A stretch of DNA of 64,000 nucleotides from Artemia franciscana (GCF_032884065.1 NC_088868.1:40439677-40503676), one strand, 5' to 3'. Numbered from the stretch's first letter, positions 12,300-22,985 are shown. Translations and numbers: made by a program. The notes: a model not told the origin generated them from the letters alone.

Positions 12300-13315
12300 T
12301 CCAAGCGTTCGATTCTGTTGATAGAAGAGCTTTAGCAAAGGTCTTATCCTTATATAGTATACCAGACAAATACATTAAAGTGACAAATGACATGTACGAG
12401 AATAATGCTGCTGCACTTAAGATAGGAAATGAGGTTAAAAACTGGTTTTGTATTAACCCAGGAGTAAAGCAGCGTTGTGTTCCATCCCCCTTTATATGAA
12501 TCATTTTGATGGACTTTGTCTTAAGGAGCACAGAAAAGGCAACGGGAGACCACGGTATCAGATGGGGAGGAAAAACTATCCTGGACTTTAATTATGCTGA
12601 TGATTTAACCATCTTAGATGAAAGTGGTTTAAAAATTAATTTTAGGAAGACTAAGCCACTAAGGCTAGGAATCAGTGAAGATGAAAAGGTGACGTCGGGT
12701 AACGATAAGATTGATCAGGTGAGCAGCCCTACCATGGTAGTATTATTAGTAAAGACGGTGGGAGCAGTGAAGATGTTAAAAGTAGATTAGCCAAGCACAG
12801 GGCGTTTTTACACAATCAAAAACAGTTAGAAAGAATAGGAAGATAATTCTGCAAACCAAGATTAAAATATTAGAAGGTACAGTAATGACAGTGGTTAAAT
12901 ATGGCTTTGAAAAGGGGATAAAGATTTACTATATGTTTTCCAGAGAAACTGCCTGCAGATTGTTCTGGGTACACGGCTGACTGATCGTATTTCAAACAGT
13001 AGGCTGTATGAAAAGTGTGGTTCAATCCCTCTTTTTAGGGCAACAACGAAAGAAAAGGCTTAGATGGTTAGGGGATGTTCTACAGATGAAAGAGTGTCCT
13101 TTTTGGCCAACCGTCTAGGGCTAAAAGGAAGGCAGGTCGTCCTCGTCTGGGGTGGGAGGATGTCATAAAAAGAGATTTAAAGGAAATGAGAACTTTTTGG
13201 GAGGGTGTATACAGGGAGGCTCTGAAGAGACTGGGATGGAGGAGGAGCGTGCGTAGCTGTGTTGGCCTCAGGCGGATTGGTGCTGCTGTCAGTTGTTAGT
13301 AGTAACATCAGTTGT
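12300..13315 (+). mobile_element. LINE remnant (reverse transcriptase and C-terminal part), 5' truncated
   Basis: Starts within RT motif A (QAFDSVDRRALAKVLSLY), then IPDKYIKVTNDMYENNAA, a motif B region (PGVKQRCVPSPFI, with R where G is usual), ILMDFVLRSTEKA, DFNYADDLTILDES (YADD near 12,594), LKINFRKTKPLRLGISEDEK, FQRNCLQIVLGTRLTDRIS and SNSRLYEKCGSIPLF. Several stops, shifts and an internal deletion after YADDLTILDES. The 3' end has a doubled 19-bp unit (TCAGTTGTTAGTAGTAACA, near 13,287-13,328). The class is RTE/CR1-like with a C-terminal RLRWLG-type domain; I cannot place it exactly. Confidence 0.85.
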
Positions 13316-13384
13316 TAGTAGTAACATTTAGTGTTGCCACTTCTTCGGGTAAAACTACCATCTCAGCTGAACGATCATCTCAGC

Positions 13385-13560
13385 GTACACATATTGCCTT
13401 TCGGTCATTTGATAATCCCTCAATCATTCCTTAAAAGTTTCAACTTAATACACTGAGCCATTCCAGAGATACACCCTTTTGACCACCTACATGAATGTAT
13501 TTTGATTTATTTCAATTTTCTTACCAATATGCTCTGAAATTTCCTCCTTCATACCTTAAG
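13385..13560 (+). repeat. Interspersed repeat family E, copy 2
   Basis: CCTCAATCATTCCTTAAAAG, TTTCAACTTAATACACTGAG, CCATTCCAGAGATAC and TTTTGACCACCTACATG, directly after the LINE remnant. Confidence 0.55.
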
Positions 13561-13640
13561 TCTTAGTTGTATTATTCAATTCATTATTTTTATTAATACA
13601 CTACAAATAAAAACACCAAAACAAAGTTACAAAACGCTAA

Positions 13641-14042
13641 ATGGCCCAAATATTATTTTCCTTTTTTCCAAAACTAGCACTGGACAGCTACCCATATTCT
13701 TTGGTCAGTCATCTTTTGGATTTTCTAAAACTTAAAACTTTATTAGCAGCTGATAGCACAAAACCTAATAAATTCAGGAGGCCTCTAGAAGCAAAACAGG
13801 CTAATGAGTTAGCAAACGCAAGAAATTTTTGGCTCAGAAGCATAGCAGCTTTGAATTTACACAACAGACAAAAAAAAATGGCAACTATGACTTCCGCATT
13901 TACATTTCTTTTAGCATTTGTAAGGTTACTCATAAAATTGCAAATACAACATCCGTCTCAAGGTAGGTGGCACTATACCTTTGTCTGTTTATATTATTTC
14001 TCTAGTTTATATTGTTTCTGTTTCTGCTCATATTGTTTATAA
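13641..14042 (+). other. Unrecognised 133-codon ORF
   Basis: The longest non-repeat ORF outside the zinc-finger genes. The middle (RRPLEAKQANELANARNFWL) looks protein-like, but the C-terminal third is poly-Phe/Tyr/Cys-rich and probably read from T-rich DNA. No motif is recognised, no splice context is convincing, and a 74-codon ORF runs antisense. It is followed by T-rich sequence and AATAAA near 14,332. Treat as unproven. Confidence 0.15.
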
Positions 14043-14578
14043 TGTTAGAGATTTTCTAGCTAGTAAATAAATTTTCTTTTTATTCTAGTTTCCCTTGGAG
14101 TTGATGTCTCTGGATTGAGTTGGATATTTAATTGAATTGGTGAAATCATGTGCTACCCCCTGCCTAGCTTGTCATTTTTGGGGATTATTAAGGTGGGCGA
14201 CTCAATTCTTTTTTGGATTTTGTTATATTTTTTGTGTTGGTATTTTTTCTCCCCTGTTCTTTCCCGGCCATGGAGCCTTATGGGGGAGATTGTCTTGAAC
14301 TAATTTTTTTTGTTTATGAAATTTATTTTTAAATAAAGAACTCAGAACTCTGCAATTTTCGGAAACAATTTGGCCCAGCAATCAAAATTTATACCCTTTG
14401 CCCCTGTTTCTCAAGATCTCCATGAACAATTTGAAAAACTAAAACAACATTTTCAGCCCTCACATAGATGCAGCAACTAATGAACAAAGGCAATTTTACT
14501 TATTGGCTTATGCTAGAATTTATTGATGATGAGCATATAACACCAGTACAACTTTACTTTATGAGACTTAAATCAGAA

Positions 14579-14892
14579 CAGAGGCGCCATTTGGGCCAAA
14601 TCTTGGGGTGGGCATGGGGCATTTGACAGAATTTGAGACTTTATCTAACCTACTTTCAAAGTTTACAATGATTAATAGCAAATAGCGTAATTACCCCAAG
14701 GGTCGTCAGGTAATTACGCTCTTTGGCTAATAGGCATGCAGTTAGTTCAAATCATTTGAACAGAATGGATTATGTTGGACATAATGGATAATTATGGCCG
14801 GAAAAGGGCCCTTTGTGATGGAAGCTTGGGCCCCCCTGGAAAATCTGGGGTGGGCATTTGCCCACCCCTGAACCCCCCAAATAGCGCTTCTG
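14579..14892 (+). mobile_element. hAT-type MITE with perfect 8-bp target duplication
   Basis: The termini CAGAGGCGCCATTTGGG and (reverse complement of the right end) CAGAAGCGCTATTTGGG form imperfect inverted repeats. The 8-mer AATCAGAA occurs immediately before (14,571-14,578) and after (14,893-14,900). An 8-bp duplication and CAG..CTG termini are hallmarks of hAT transposons. At 314 bp there is no transposase; it is a non-autonomous element. The internal part contains GGGGTGGGCATTTGCCCACCCC, an additional short palindrome near the right end. Confidence 0.9.
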
Positions 14893-15091
14893 AATCAGAA
14901 ATACTGTTTTGACCTTATTGGCCTTTTTTTAACAACAGGATATATAATTGACTAAATGGACTAAATGGAGCCATTGACTAAATGGAACCAGCACATTAGA
15001 CTTGAAGCTTTGTTTAAAGCTGTGGCCCTAACATGGAATGGACATACTGCGCCATTGATAGAGAGACTCTACTCTCAAAAGATGTGAGCCC

Positions 15092-15509
15092 TAGGGTTGC
15101 CAACAGCGGTAAAATTGTACCATTTTGGTACATTTCACCTCTAAAGGTATATTCCGGTATATTTTCTGGTACAGTTTACAAATGTGGTACAATAAGGTTT
15201 GACTGGGCGCCCGGACGCAGCAAGCGGAATTGTAATTTTATTTCCTTTCTCTTCTAGAGTTTAAATTTTTCCTTTACACATTTATTTAAGTGCCATGGTA
15301 TAGCACGAAGCAGCAGAGCCATTACGGTAAGTGCGAAATAGGTAGGCAACTATTTGGAGGAGTGACACCAAAATGGTCACTGCAGGGGAAAAAATTTTTA
15401 GTCTTGCCCATGGCACAACACACAAAAAAATACATATGGTACAATTTTTTATCAGTGGTATTTTAGGGCGTTTTACGGTACTTTTTTGTTTGAAGCGTTG
15501 GCAACACTG
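15092..15509 (+). mobile_element. Second hAT-like MITE with perfect 8-bp target duplication
   Basis: Ends TAGGGTTGCCAAC and, as reverse complement, CAGTGTTGCCAAC (11 of 13 matching). The 8-mer GTGAGCCC flanks it at 15,084-15,091 and 15,510-15,517. Length 418 bp. The interior is rich in GGTAC and TGTACC motifs close to both ends. No transposase ORF. It belongs to a different family from the neighbouring MITE. Confidence 0.9.
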
Positions 15510-16387
15510 GTGAGCCCCAGGCTATACGAAATGCTACAAAATTTCATTAAAACAGTAAATTAATAAAAGGACAGCTACTAAAGTTAAAGCTCTTGAATGT
15601 TCTGTATGAAAAAATGGGCTTGAAGCATACAACACTACTGCTGATACACATTGCATAATTCATAGAGAACTTAAAATGTATTGAATATTGTCTTGTATTC
15701 AAGTTAAAACTTAAATCAAAACAAAGCACAGAGAGAGATTCTTGGGACTTATAAATTTGAAATGTGCAAAGATTTTTTCCTTCAAGGCAATTCTGAGTCA
15801 AATTGAACAAGTGACAAAAGTATGTTTGTTTTATACCACTATAGACAATAATGAAATCTCCCAAGACTATTCTGCAGGCCCACTGTAGAAAATAATGATG
15901 TACAAAACTTTTTCATAACAAATTTGCAATAGAGCTTAAATTAGAAAATTTCCTAACTTTTTCTTAACAAAATTGTAGTTTATTCCTGTGTCTAAACTCC
16001 GAATCATTAACTGCTAATATTTCTATTAAATCAAAATCTGTTTTAGCAGATCAAAAAAAATCCTGAATGTTCTCAGTAATAATAAACTCACGCACCTAAT
16101 AAAAAAAGTGTTTTGTCTTACATAGTTTTGAGACTTATACTATTAGTCAACTAAAAAAGGTAAAGAATTACAACGGCATTGAATAAAATATCTGAAACCA
16201 AAATTAAGTGAAATAATCGAAGCAGGAAAGAAGATAGTTTAGAAAATATAGTTTGCACGCACCATCTAATCCTGAGTATACTGTCGAAGGAAATGCAAAC
16301 ATCTTGTGATCTAAAGTGCGGTGTGACCTAAAAGGGTGGTGTACATAAATTAATACTTGAAATGACAGGTCTCTTACACAAAACAGA

Positions 16388-16473
16388 TTAGAAAGGATTT
16401 ACGAGAGAACGAGTTCTTTGATGCCGAGACAGGTGTGTTTTACGGGGGAATCTTTTCCCACACATGTGCCACA
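16388..16473 (-). pseudogene. Remnant of a 14th zinc finger beyond the stop of gene 1
   Basis: Immediately after the gene 1 stop codon the minus strand still reads CGTC, then, after a two-base frame offset, GKRFPRKTHLSRHQRTRS and a further stop. This is the pattern of a type A finger. Its end aligns with the last, intact finger of gene 2 (...RHQRTHTSENSL at 36,974), and the sequences past both ends are similar too. Gene 1 has therefore lost its final finger through a premature stop and a small shift after the duplication, or the ancestor was repaired in gene 2 (less likely). Confidence 0.75.
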
Positions 16474-17747
16474 TCAGAAAGGCTTTTCTTTAGTACAAAT
16501 TTTTTTATGGTACGATAAACCAGAACTTGAAGAAAACGATTTCTTACATATATAGCATAAAAAAGGTTTTTCTTCAGTATGAGTTTTCTTATGATAAGAT
16601 AAACTGGAACTTGAAATAAAGCATTTATTACATATATCGCATTTGTAAGGTTTTTCGCCAGTATGAATTCTTATATGATAAGATAAATTGGCATATAGAG
16701 TAAAACATTTCTTACATATTTCGCATTTGAAAGGTTTTTCTCCGGTATGAGTTCTTTGATGACCAAATAGGTGTTCTTTTCGGGAGAATGTTTTCTCACA
16801 CATATCACATTCGTATGGTTTTTCTCCACATTGAGTTTTTTTATGATAAAATAAACTGGAACTTGAAGTAAAGCATTTATTACATATATCGCATTTGAAA
16901 GGTTTTTCTCCGGTATGAGTTCTCTGATGACCAGATAGTTGGGCTTTTAGACAGAATGTTTTCCCACATACATCACATTCAAAAGGTTTTTCTCCAGTAT
17001 GAGTTTTTTTATGATTAGATAAACTGGAACTTGAAGTGAAACATTTATCACATATTTCACATTCGAAAGGTTTTTCTCCGGTATGTGTTCTTTGATGATA
17101 AGATAGGTGTTTTTTTCTAAGGAATGTTCTCTCACATGTATCACATTCGAAAGGTTTTACTCCAGTATGATTTTTTTGATGATCAGTTAAGCTGGAACTT
17201 GAAGTAAAGCTTTTATTACATATTCCGCATTTGAAAGGTTTTTCGCCGGTATGAGTTCTTTGATGACCAGATAGGTGGTCTTTTCGTAGGAATGTTTTCT
17301 CACACACATCACATTCAAAAGGCTTTTCTCCAGTATGAGTTTTTTTATGATAACATAAACTAGAACTTGAAGTAAAGCGTTTATTACATATATCGCATTT
17401 GAAAGGTTTTTCTCCGGTATGTATTCTCTGATGACGAGATAGGTGTGCTTTTTGACAGAATGTTTTCCCACATACATCACATTCGAAAGGTTTTTCTCCG
17501 GTATGAGTTCTCTGATGACGAGATAGGTGGGCTTTTTGAGAGAATGCTTTCCCACATTCATCACATTCGAAGGGTTTTGTCACATCATTTACAGCAAATA
17601 CATCAATGTCATTTGGCACCTCTTGGGATTGTTGAAAATCCGAATTCATTTCTTCTTTCACACATGTATTTGCAAATTCATATATGCTGGATAATCCAAA
17701 TGCTCGTTTGCTAATATCATTATTATAGAATGTTGCAGCGGGGAGAA
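16474..17747 (-). CDS. Zinc-finger gene 1, last coding exon: 13 C2H2-type fingers
   Basis: Encodes the DNA-binding part of a poly-zinc-finger protein, presumably a nuclear transcription regulator (family inference; targets unknown). The acceptor TTATTTCAG precedes 17,747 and the frame enters in phase 1. After about 50 residues of low-complexity leader (motif QQSQEVPNDIDVFAV) come 13 tandem 28-residue fingers of the form F-x-C-x2-C-x12-H-x3-H joined by HTGEKP linkers, from about 17,573 to the stop. Type A fingers (CGKTF, then xKAHLSRHQRTHTGEKP) mostly alternate with type B fingers (CNKCFTSSSSLSYHKKTHTGEKP). Finger 9 ends HKKTQC and finger 13 ends HKKIC, so a Cys could replace the last His as zinc ligand. 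The stop follows ...KEKPF; remains of a 14th finger lie just beyond. No KRAB, BTB or ZAD domain is seen. An ATG-less reading from 17,661 would begin at GTG, so the true start is in an upstream exon. Antisense and other-frame ORFs over the array are shadows of the repeat. Confidence 0.93.
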
Positions 17748-18079
17748 CTGAAATAACATAAAATACTCTTAAAATGAATAATGAAGTCTTACGTTTTTTA
17801 TGCTATCTTTTATTTGGTGCACTTTGGTTTTAGCATTCCTAACCTTACACAGTTATCATAAATTTAATATTACTAGCTCTTACCCCAATAATTAATTTGC
17901 AAGTCAATGTGATGCATTAATTTTATTACACTGTGAATTGTGAATACCTTTTAATTTTAAATTCTTCAGGTTGAGGAAGTACACAGTTTTATTTAAACGT
18001 GGTTTGTCTAAAAAAAACCATCGCTGTACTATGTCATGCAAGTAATACATGAACTCCCGACTTCTATCAATAAACACAA

Positions 18080-19480
18080 TTTTTTAAATAGAATAATCTA
18101 CACTCTTTAAAAGAGCAATAATTGTGCATATTAAATTTTTTTCTCGAAAACAGCTCCATGTTTTTTTTTAATTGACAGCCTGAGTTTTTCAATTTATGAA
18201 ACACGCTTCATTTAAATGACGTCACCAGTTATGTTGTAAGTTTTTATGCATGTTAGAGCCATTAACCAAGTTATGTTAAAAATTATTCACATCCTGATAT
18301 CTATTTCAATGATAGCAGAGAACTAACTATGTGAAAGAAAAAACTATCAGTCTATTTTCAAAAAGCTTTTGGAACAGCTATATAATTATAAAAAAGAATT
18401 GATTATGTAGCTAAAACCCAGTCTTTTATCTGGTTTATCCAAGTATTGCATTAAATCCCGGCTTTTGTAAATTAATATATATTTTTTCCAATAGAATAAT
18501 GTACCCTCTTAACAGAGATTAGCAGGCTTAGCTGATTAACAGAACCCCCTGACAGAACCCCTCTTTCCTGGTACTTATATTTATTTCGGACAATTTTTTT
18601 TCTTTTTAGTTATACTATAATATGTTTATATAATTTTTTACTATACCCAAACAGTTTGTCAAGGGTGGTCAAAGCAATCGAGGAATTATCTTATGAGAAA
18701 ATAACAGATTTCTGATATAGCTCTTTTTAGGTAGATCTTTCCAAAACAACGAACTATTATCGATGGTACAAAGAATCTCCATAATGCAATGACAATGTGA
18801 AATTAGGATTAAAAAAACAGATATCTTAAACCAGGCTAGTGTACAGTTATGTTTTTTAGAGGGAGGGAAGCAAAAACAGCTTGATATGGTTCATTTGAAT
18901 AAGAAGTGCAAAAATTTGGGACATTAAGGATTTCGGATAGAGTCAAGAAGTATTTTACATCTTTTTAATGCATCAAAATATTTTTGTGTACATTTTTACA
19001 AATTAGAAGATCTTGAAAGGGGGTCAAACCTGGGACCCCCTCCCTCTCTAAATAAAACTTTGATTTTGTAGCTAAAACCTGATCTTTTATCCGATTTATC
19101 ATTAACTCCAAACTTTTGTCAATTAACACATTTTTTCTTCAATTAGAATAATCTACCCTCTTTAAACAAGGAATAATGATACGTTTTTTTCTTGAAAACA
19201 GCTCCATGTATTCTTTTTTTTGAAGATTAAAACCCTAAGATTTTCAATTTTGGAAACACACTTCATTTAAATGACATCATGTTTGCACCAGTGTTCTAAT
19301 GACATCATACACTATTATAATAGTTTATACATGGTAGAGCAATAAACCACGTTACGTTAAAATCACTCACATCATCATATCTATTTTAATGCCGATATTC
19401 ATAGCAGAGAACTAACAGTGTAAAAATAAATCTATCAGTCTATTTGTCAAAAGCTTTTGGAACAGCCATATTGCCATCAA
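18080..19480 (-). repeat. Old ~1.05-kb tandem duplication in intron 2 of gene 1
   Basis: A block at 18,080-18,460 (anchors CAGCTCCATG, CATTTAAATGAC, CAGAGAACTAAC, AGCTTTTGGAACAGC) recurs at 19,130-19,480 with an offset of about 1,050-1,090 nt and visible divergence. A single version is expected in gene 2, where most of it is deleted. No coding potential is seen. The region between the two copies matches gene 2 intron 2. Confidence 0.65.
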
Positions 19481-19780
19481 AAAATATACCTACACGAAGA
19501 TCCAAAGCGAAAATTTACAATTGTTACAAATGATGATTTGATGGAGCAACGAATCATTACTGTATAAATATAATGATATAATGAGATATATAATATAATG
19601 AACCGACAAATAAAAGTTCAAAAGGGATATATCCTTTTAATTGACAGTTGTAATTTATAAAAAAGGTGGATATTCCAGTTACATGAGCAGTGACTGTACA
19701 TCAGCAAAAACACTGCTGCTGAGGTGAATGAAACAAATGTTAAAATTGTCAATCGCTGACTTAAATTGTTATAAAATTAT

Positions 19781-20632
19781 GATTCTGAAAGAAATAACAG
19801 GAAGAAAGAATCCAATTCACTCCGAAATTACTTAATTCAATTGACACTGCAGATTTGCCACCCTATTACTTAAAATAAAGAAAAAACAATAGTTATGCTT
19901 ATGCATAACTTAGACATTCCAGAAGGGATCTGTAATGGAAGCCACCTAATTATTATTGGATTATGTTTAAACATATTTTTGTTAGAATTATGTACAATTT
20001 TAATCCAATAAAAGAGAATCCAGCAAGCCACGTGCTGATCAACAGGACCCCATGGCAGAGCCGCTCTCCTGGTACTTATATTTATTTTGAATAATGTTTC
20101 ATCTTTTTAGTTATACTGTCATATGCTTAGATAATTTGTTACTATATCCAAGCAGTTGTCAAGGGTGATCAAAGCAATCAAGAAATTATTTTACAAGCAA
20201 AATTATGATTCTGAAAGAAATAACAGGAAGAAAGAATCGAATTCATTCCGAAATTACTCAATTCAATTGACACTGCAGATTTGCCACCCTATTACTTAAA
20301 ATAAAGAAAAAACAATAGTTATGTTTATGCGTAACTTCGACATTCCAGAAGGGAACTGTAATGGAAGCCACCTAATTATTATTGGATTATGTTTAAACAT
20401 ATTTTTGTTGGAACTATGTACAATTTTAATCCAATAAAAGAGAATCCAGCAAGCCACGTGCTGATCAACAGGACCCCATGGCAGAGCCGCTCTCCTGGTA
20501 CTTATATTTATTTTGAATAATGTTTCATCTTTTTAGTTATACTGTCATATGCTTAGATAATTTGTTACTATACCCAAGCAGTTGTCAAGGGTGGTCAAAG
20601 CAATCAAGAAATTATTTTACAAGCAAATAACA
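19781..20632 (-). repeat. 426-bp direct tandem duplication (two copies)
   Basis: The segment starting GATTCTGAAAGAAATAACAG at 19,781 begins again at 20,207 and the two copies are nearly identical to about 20,632. It includes a block (ACTTATATTTATTT...CAAGGGTGGTCAAAGCAATC) also present at 18,565-18,720. Gene 2 has only one, diverged counterpart (39,890-40,075), so the duplication happened after the genes separated and appears young. Confidence 0.85.
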
Positions 20633-21786
20633 GATTTCTGATGTAGCTCTTTTTAAGTAAGTTGAAAACAATTTTTTTACAGTTTTGAAATACCTTAGTT
20701 CTAGAATAGACAGTAGGTGTTCTGAATTGACTTCATCCCTCTTTTTACCACTATAAACGTGTGAACCTATTTTTTCGTTAATTATGAAGGCGTTTCTGGT
20801 GATCAAAAAACTAGTGACATAAAATAAACTAGAAATAAATAAACCAGATAAACTAAAATAAATAAACTAAATAAACTATTTAAATAAAATAAATAAACTA
20901 AAATAAACCAGAATAAAAAAAAAACCGAATCGAGTCTCAAAGAAACTCATCCGCCTACAACACAACAACCCTAAAGTTTTCATTATGCAGTTGACAACAA
21001 TTATGATACCCCTGAAATCAAGAAATCAAGCAACCTTGAAAATAAGCAATTATCATTTGTGTCTTTCAAATCCAACGGTTGCATGTGACCAAGAGGAGTC
21101 ACATCAAAAAAATCGAAAAAATTCACGGAATAGTGTCAAGCCAAACATAGGCCACTGGTAATTAAAACAAATGCTAAAATATCAAATTCACTGAGCACAT
21201 TATGCCCATGATGCACTTTCAGTTTTAGAAAAGGCAACATTTCTAAAAAAGCAATAATTTTTTGTTTTTAAAATCAGCCTTGCACCAAAGAGCCTAATTA
21301 AGCCTCATATAAATTATTCACTTCTTTTGTGACAGTGTTGCATTAAAAGCAAATGAAACTAAAGCATTTTAGAAATAATCATTTGACTACCGATTGGTAT
21401 ATTGGCATATTATCAAGGCATAATTCCTAGAACAAGCATATTATTTTAGTTGCATATGTCTTAATCCGAACATAAGAAACAAGAGCATACATATCTTAGT
21501 TTGAAGAATCTGTGAGTTCTAGCTAGATCCAAAGCTAAAAAGAAGGTTTCAATCGAAATAAAGTTTGTCTTTTTGTTTTGGGTTTAATTGGGATATAAAT
21601 TTTTATTTTCAAATAATTAGTCACCCAGGACTATTTTTTAACAAAATGTTGCCTTTCAATTATAGCAAGTACACTCAGCTCCAACAGACACATATCCCTC
21701 ACACCCTACCACAATTTAGAAGATACACCTAAATTATTTTGAAGACTCACAAAACAAAACAAAAATTCAGGATAACTGAAGCATAC

Positions 21787-21957
21787 CTTTGTCCAGGCCA
21801 ATATTTGCGTCCAGATTAATATGGTTAGCATCAAGTTTACAACTTTCAGATATCCCAGGAGAAACTGCTAACAGATTGGCTTCAAGCTCCATAAATAATA
21901 TAGAATGTGTACTTCCAAAAATATCTTTGTGATCATTTGAGAGAGAATCTCCATCTT
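21787..21957 (-). CDS. Zinc-finger gene 1, coding exon 2 (57-codon N-terminal domain)
   Basis: A 171-nt exon with acceptor ATTTTTTAG before 21,957 and donor GGTATGC after 21,787. Both borders are phase 1, so the exon could be skipped without a frameshift. It encodes an acidic segment containing DIFGS, ILFMELEANL and SPGISE, ending GLDK. The same exon, the same length and the same phases occur in gene 2 (40,407-40,577), with 39 of 57 residues identical by hand alignment. The flanking intron is much less alike, which supports coding function. I recognise no named domain; it might be an effector or protein-interaction segment in the place where KRAB or ZAD sits in other zinc-finger proteins (inference). 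It lies 4,039 nt upstream of the finger exon. Confidence 0.82.
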
Positions 21958-22230
21958 CTAAAAAATTATAATAAAAGTCAAATAAAAACACTTACAAAAA
22001 TACAAATCTGTTACTTATAAAACGTTTTGAATTCCACAATATTTTATACGGTACTTTATGGATAAGTAAAATTGGATTGGTTCTATTGACATCTAGAGAC
22101 TTCATAAAAAAAAATTAATTGACTGATTAAGAGATAATTTAAAAACCCAAAGAATGTCAGAGGATAATCATCAATTGTCATAAGTTGTTTCAAAAGTTTC
22201 TCCATTATGGTCGAAGAGATAGCTGCAACC

Positions 22231-22450
22231 AAGGAAAGAGGAAACTGCAACCCAGGAAGGAGGAACTGCAACCCAAGGAAAGAGGAAACTGCAACCCAGG
22301 AAGGAGGAGCTGCAACCCAAGGAAAGAGGAAACTGCAACCCAGGAAGGAGGAACTGCAACCCAAGCAAAGAGGAAACTGCAACCCAGGAAGGAGGAACTG
22401 CAACCCAAGGAAAGAGGAAACTGCAACCCAGGAAGGAGGACCTGCAACCC
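22231..22450. repeat. Minisatellite, five 44-bp units
   Basis: Exactly five units of 44 bp start at 22,231, 22,275, 22,319, 22,363 and 22,407. Each unit is two imperfect half-units around AACTGCAACCCA. Because 44 is not a multiple of three, every frame stays open and produces false ORFs on both strands. It lies in intron 1 of gene 1. The same intron position in gene 2 (about 40,850-40,880) has only a single degenerate half-unit between the same flanks (ATAGCTGC... and ...TAGCAGCAGAAT). Confidence 0.93.
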
Positions 22451-22894
22451 ATAGCAGCAGAATGCTTAAAGACTATTCTTCAAAAAAAGCTGACCAACCA
22501 GAAAAATAAGAGGTGATTGGAGACTCACCCCTCAGGTGATTATACTGATATAATAGAGCGGAGACTACTATTACTTTGAACTATGCTGTTAGTGAAAAAT
22601 TGGTTTAATTGAAAGATCCCAATTGGAATTATCATTGTCACTGAACGTTTTAAGCTGCTGCTACTAAAAATCTAAGAGGATCCTAGTAGCAACTAAAAAG
22701 ATAAGGTAGTACCATTTGCAGTTGCCTTTTAGTCTGTTCAACAAGCTAAAAGTTTTAGTTTGTTCAACAATCTAATATGAACACACAGTTTATTAAAGGG
22801 ACATATCAGCAATGTCATAACAATGGCTAATTTTAATAGGTTGAAACTTCCAAAGAATTAATGAGAGGGATGTTTAATTGACCAATAGGCAATA

Positions 22895-22985
22895 TGCTAA
22901 TACTACTGCTGCTACTGGTACTACTGCTATTACTATTAACAGTATTACTAGAAATACCAATAATACTAATGTGACTAGTATTACA
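22895..22985. repeat. Imperfect ACT/AAT trinucleotide tract
   Basis: A run rich in ACTACTGCT and ATTACTA triplets with many interruptions, in intron 1 of gene 1. Similar AGT/ACT-rich tracts occur at 12,180-12,290, 42,020-42,110 and 42,300-42,345, usually next to family E repeats. Confidence 0.6.

Larger units (their letters stand above)
14460..15545 (+). pseudogene. Possible decayed coding sequence interrupted by two MITEs
   Basis: Outside the two MITEs the flanks read as protein-like pieces: MQQLMNKGNFTYWLMLEFID and PVQLYFMRLKSE before MITE 1, and HIRLEALFKAVALTWNGHTA between the MITEs. With the second MITE removed, the sequence continues into a CTATACGAAATGCT stretch. Family not recognised; stops are present. 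It may be an old transposon or a host pseudogene. Confidence 0.3.

Noticed and set aside
15547-15864. 105-codon minus-strand ORF downstream of gene 1, partly similar to 36,228-36,437
   Set aside because: Similarity covers only the first dozen codons, at the edge of the segmental duplication; the frames then diverge. It is best explained as duplicated 3' flank.
15979-15984. AATAAA on the minus strand as poly(A) signal of gene 1
   Set aside because: The hexamer is not kept at the matching place in gene 2 and is common by chance in AT-rich DNA.
22231-22450. Possible CRISPR-like array
   Set aside because: Units are contiguous near-identical copies without unique spacers, in a eukaryotic intron.
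22083-22509. Five overlapping ORFs of 80-106 codons
   Set aside because: A 44-bp tandem unit keeps all frames open; no start context, and the sequence lies in an intron.
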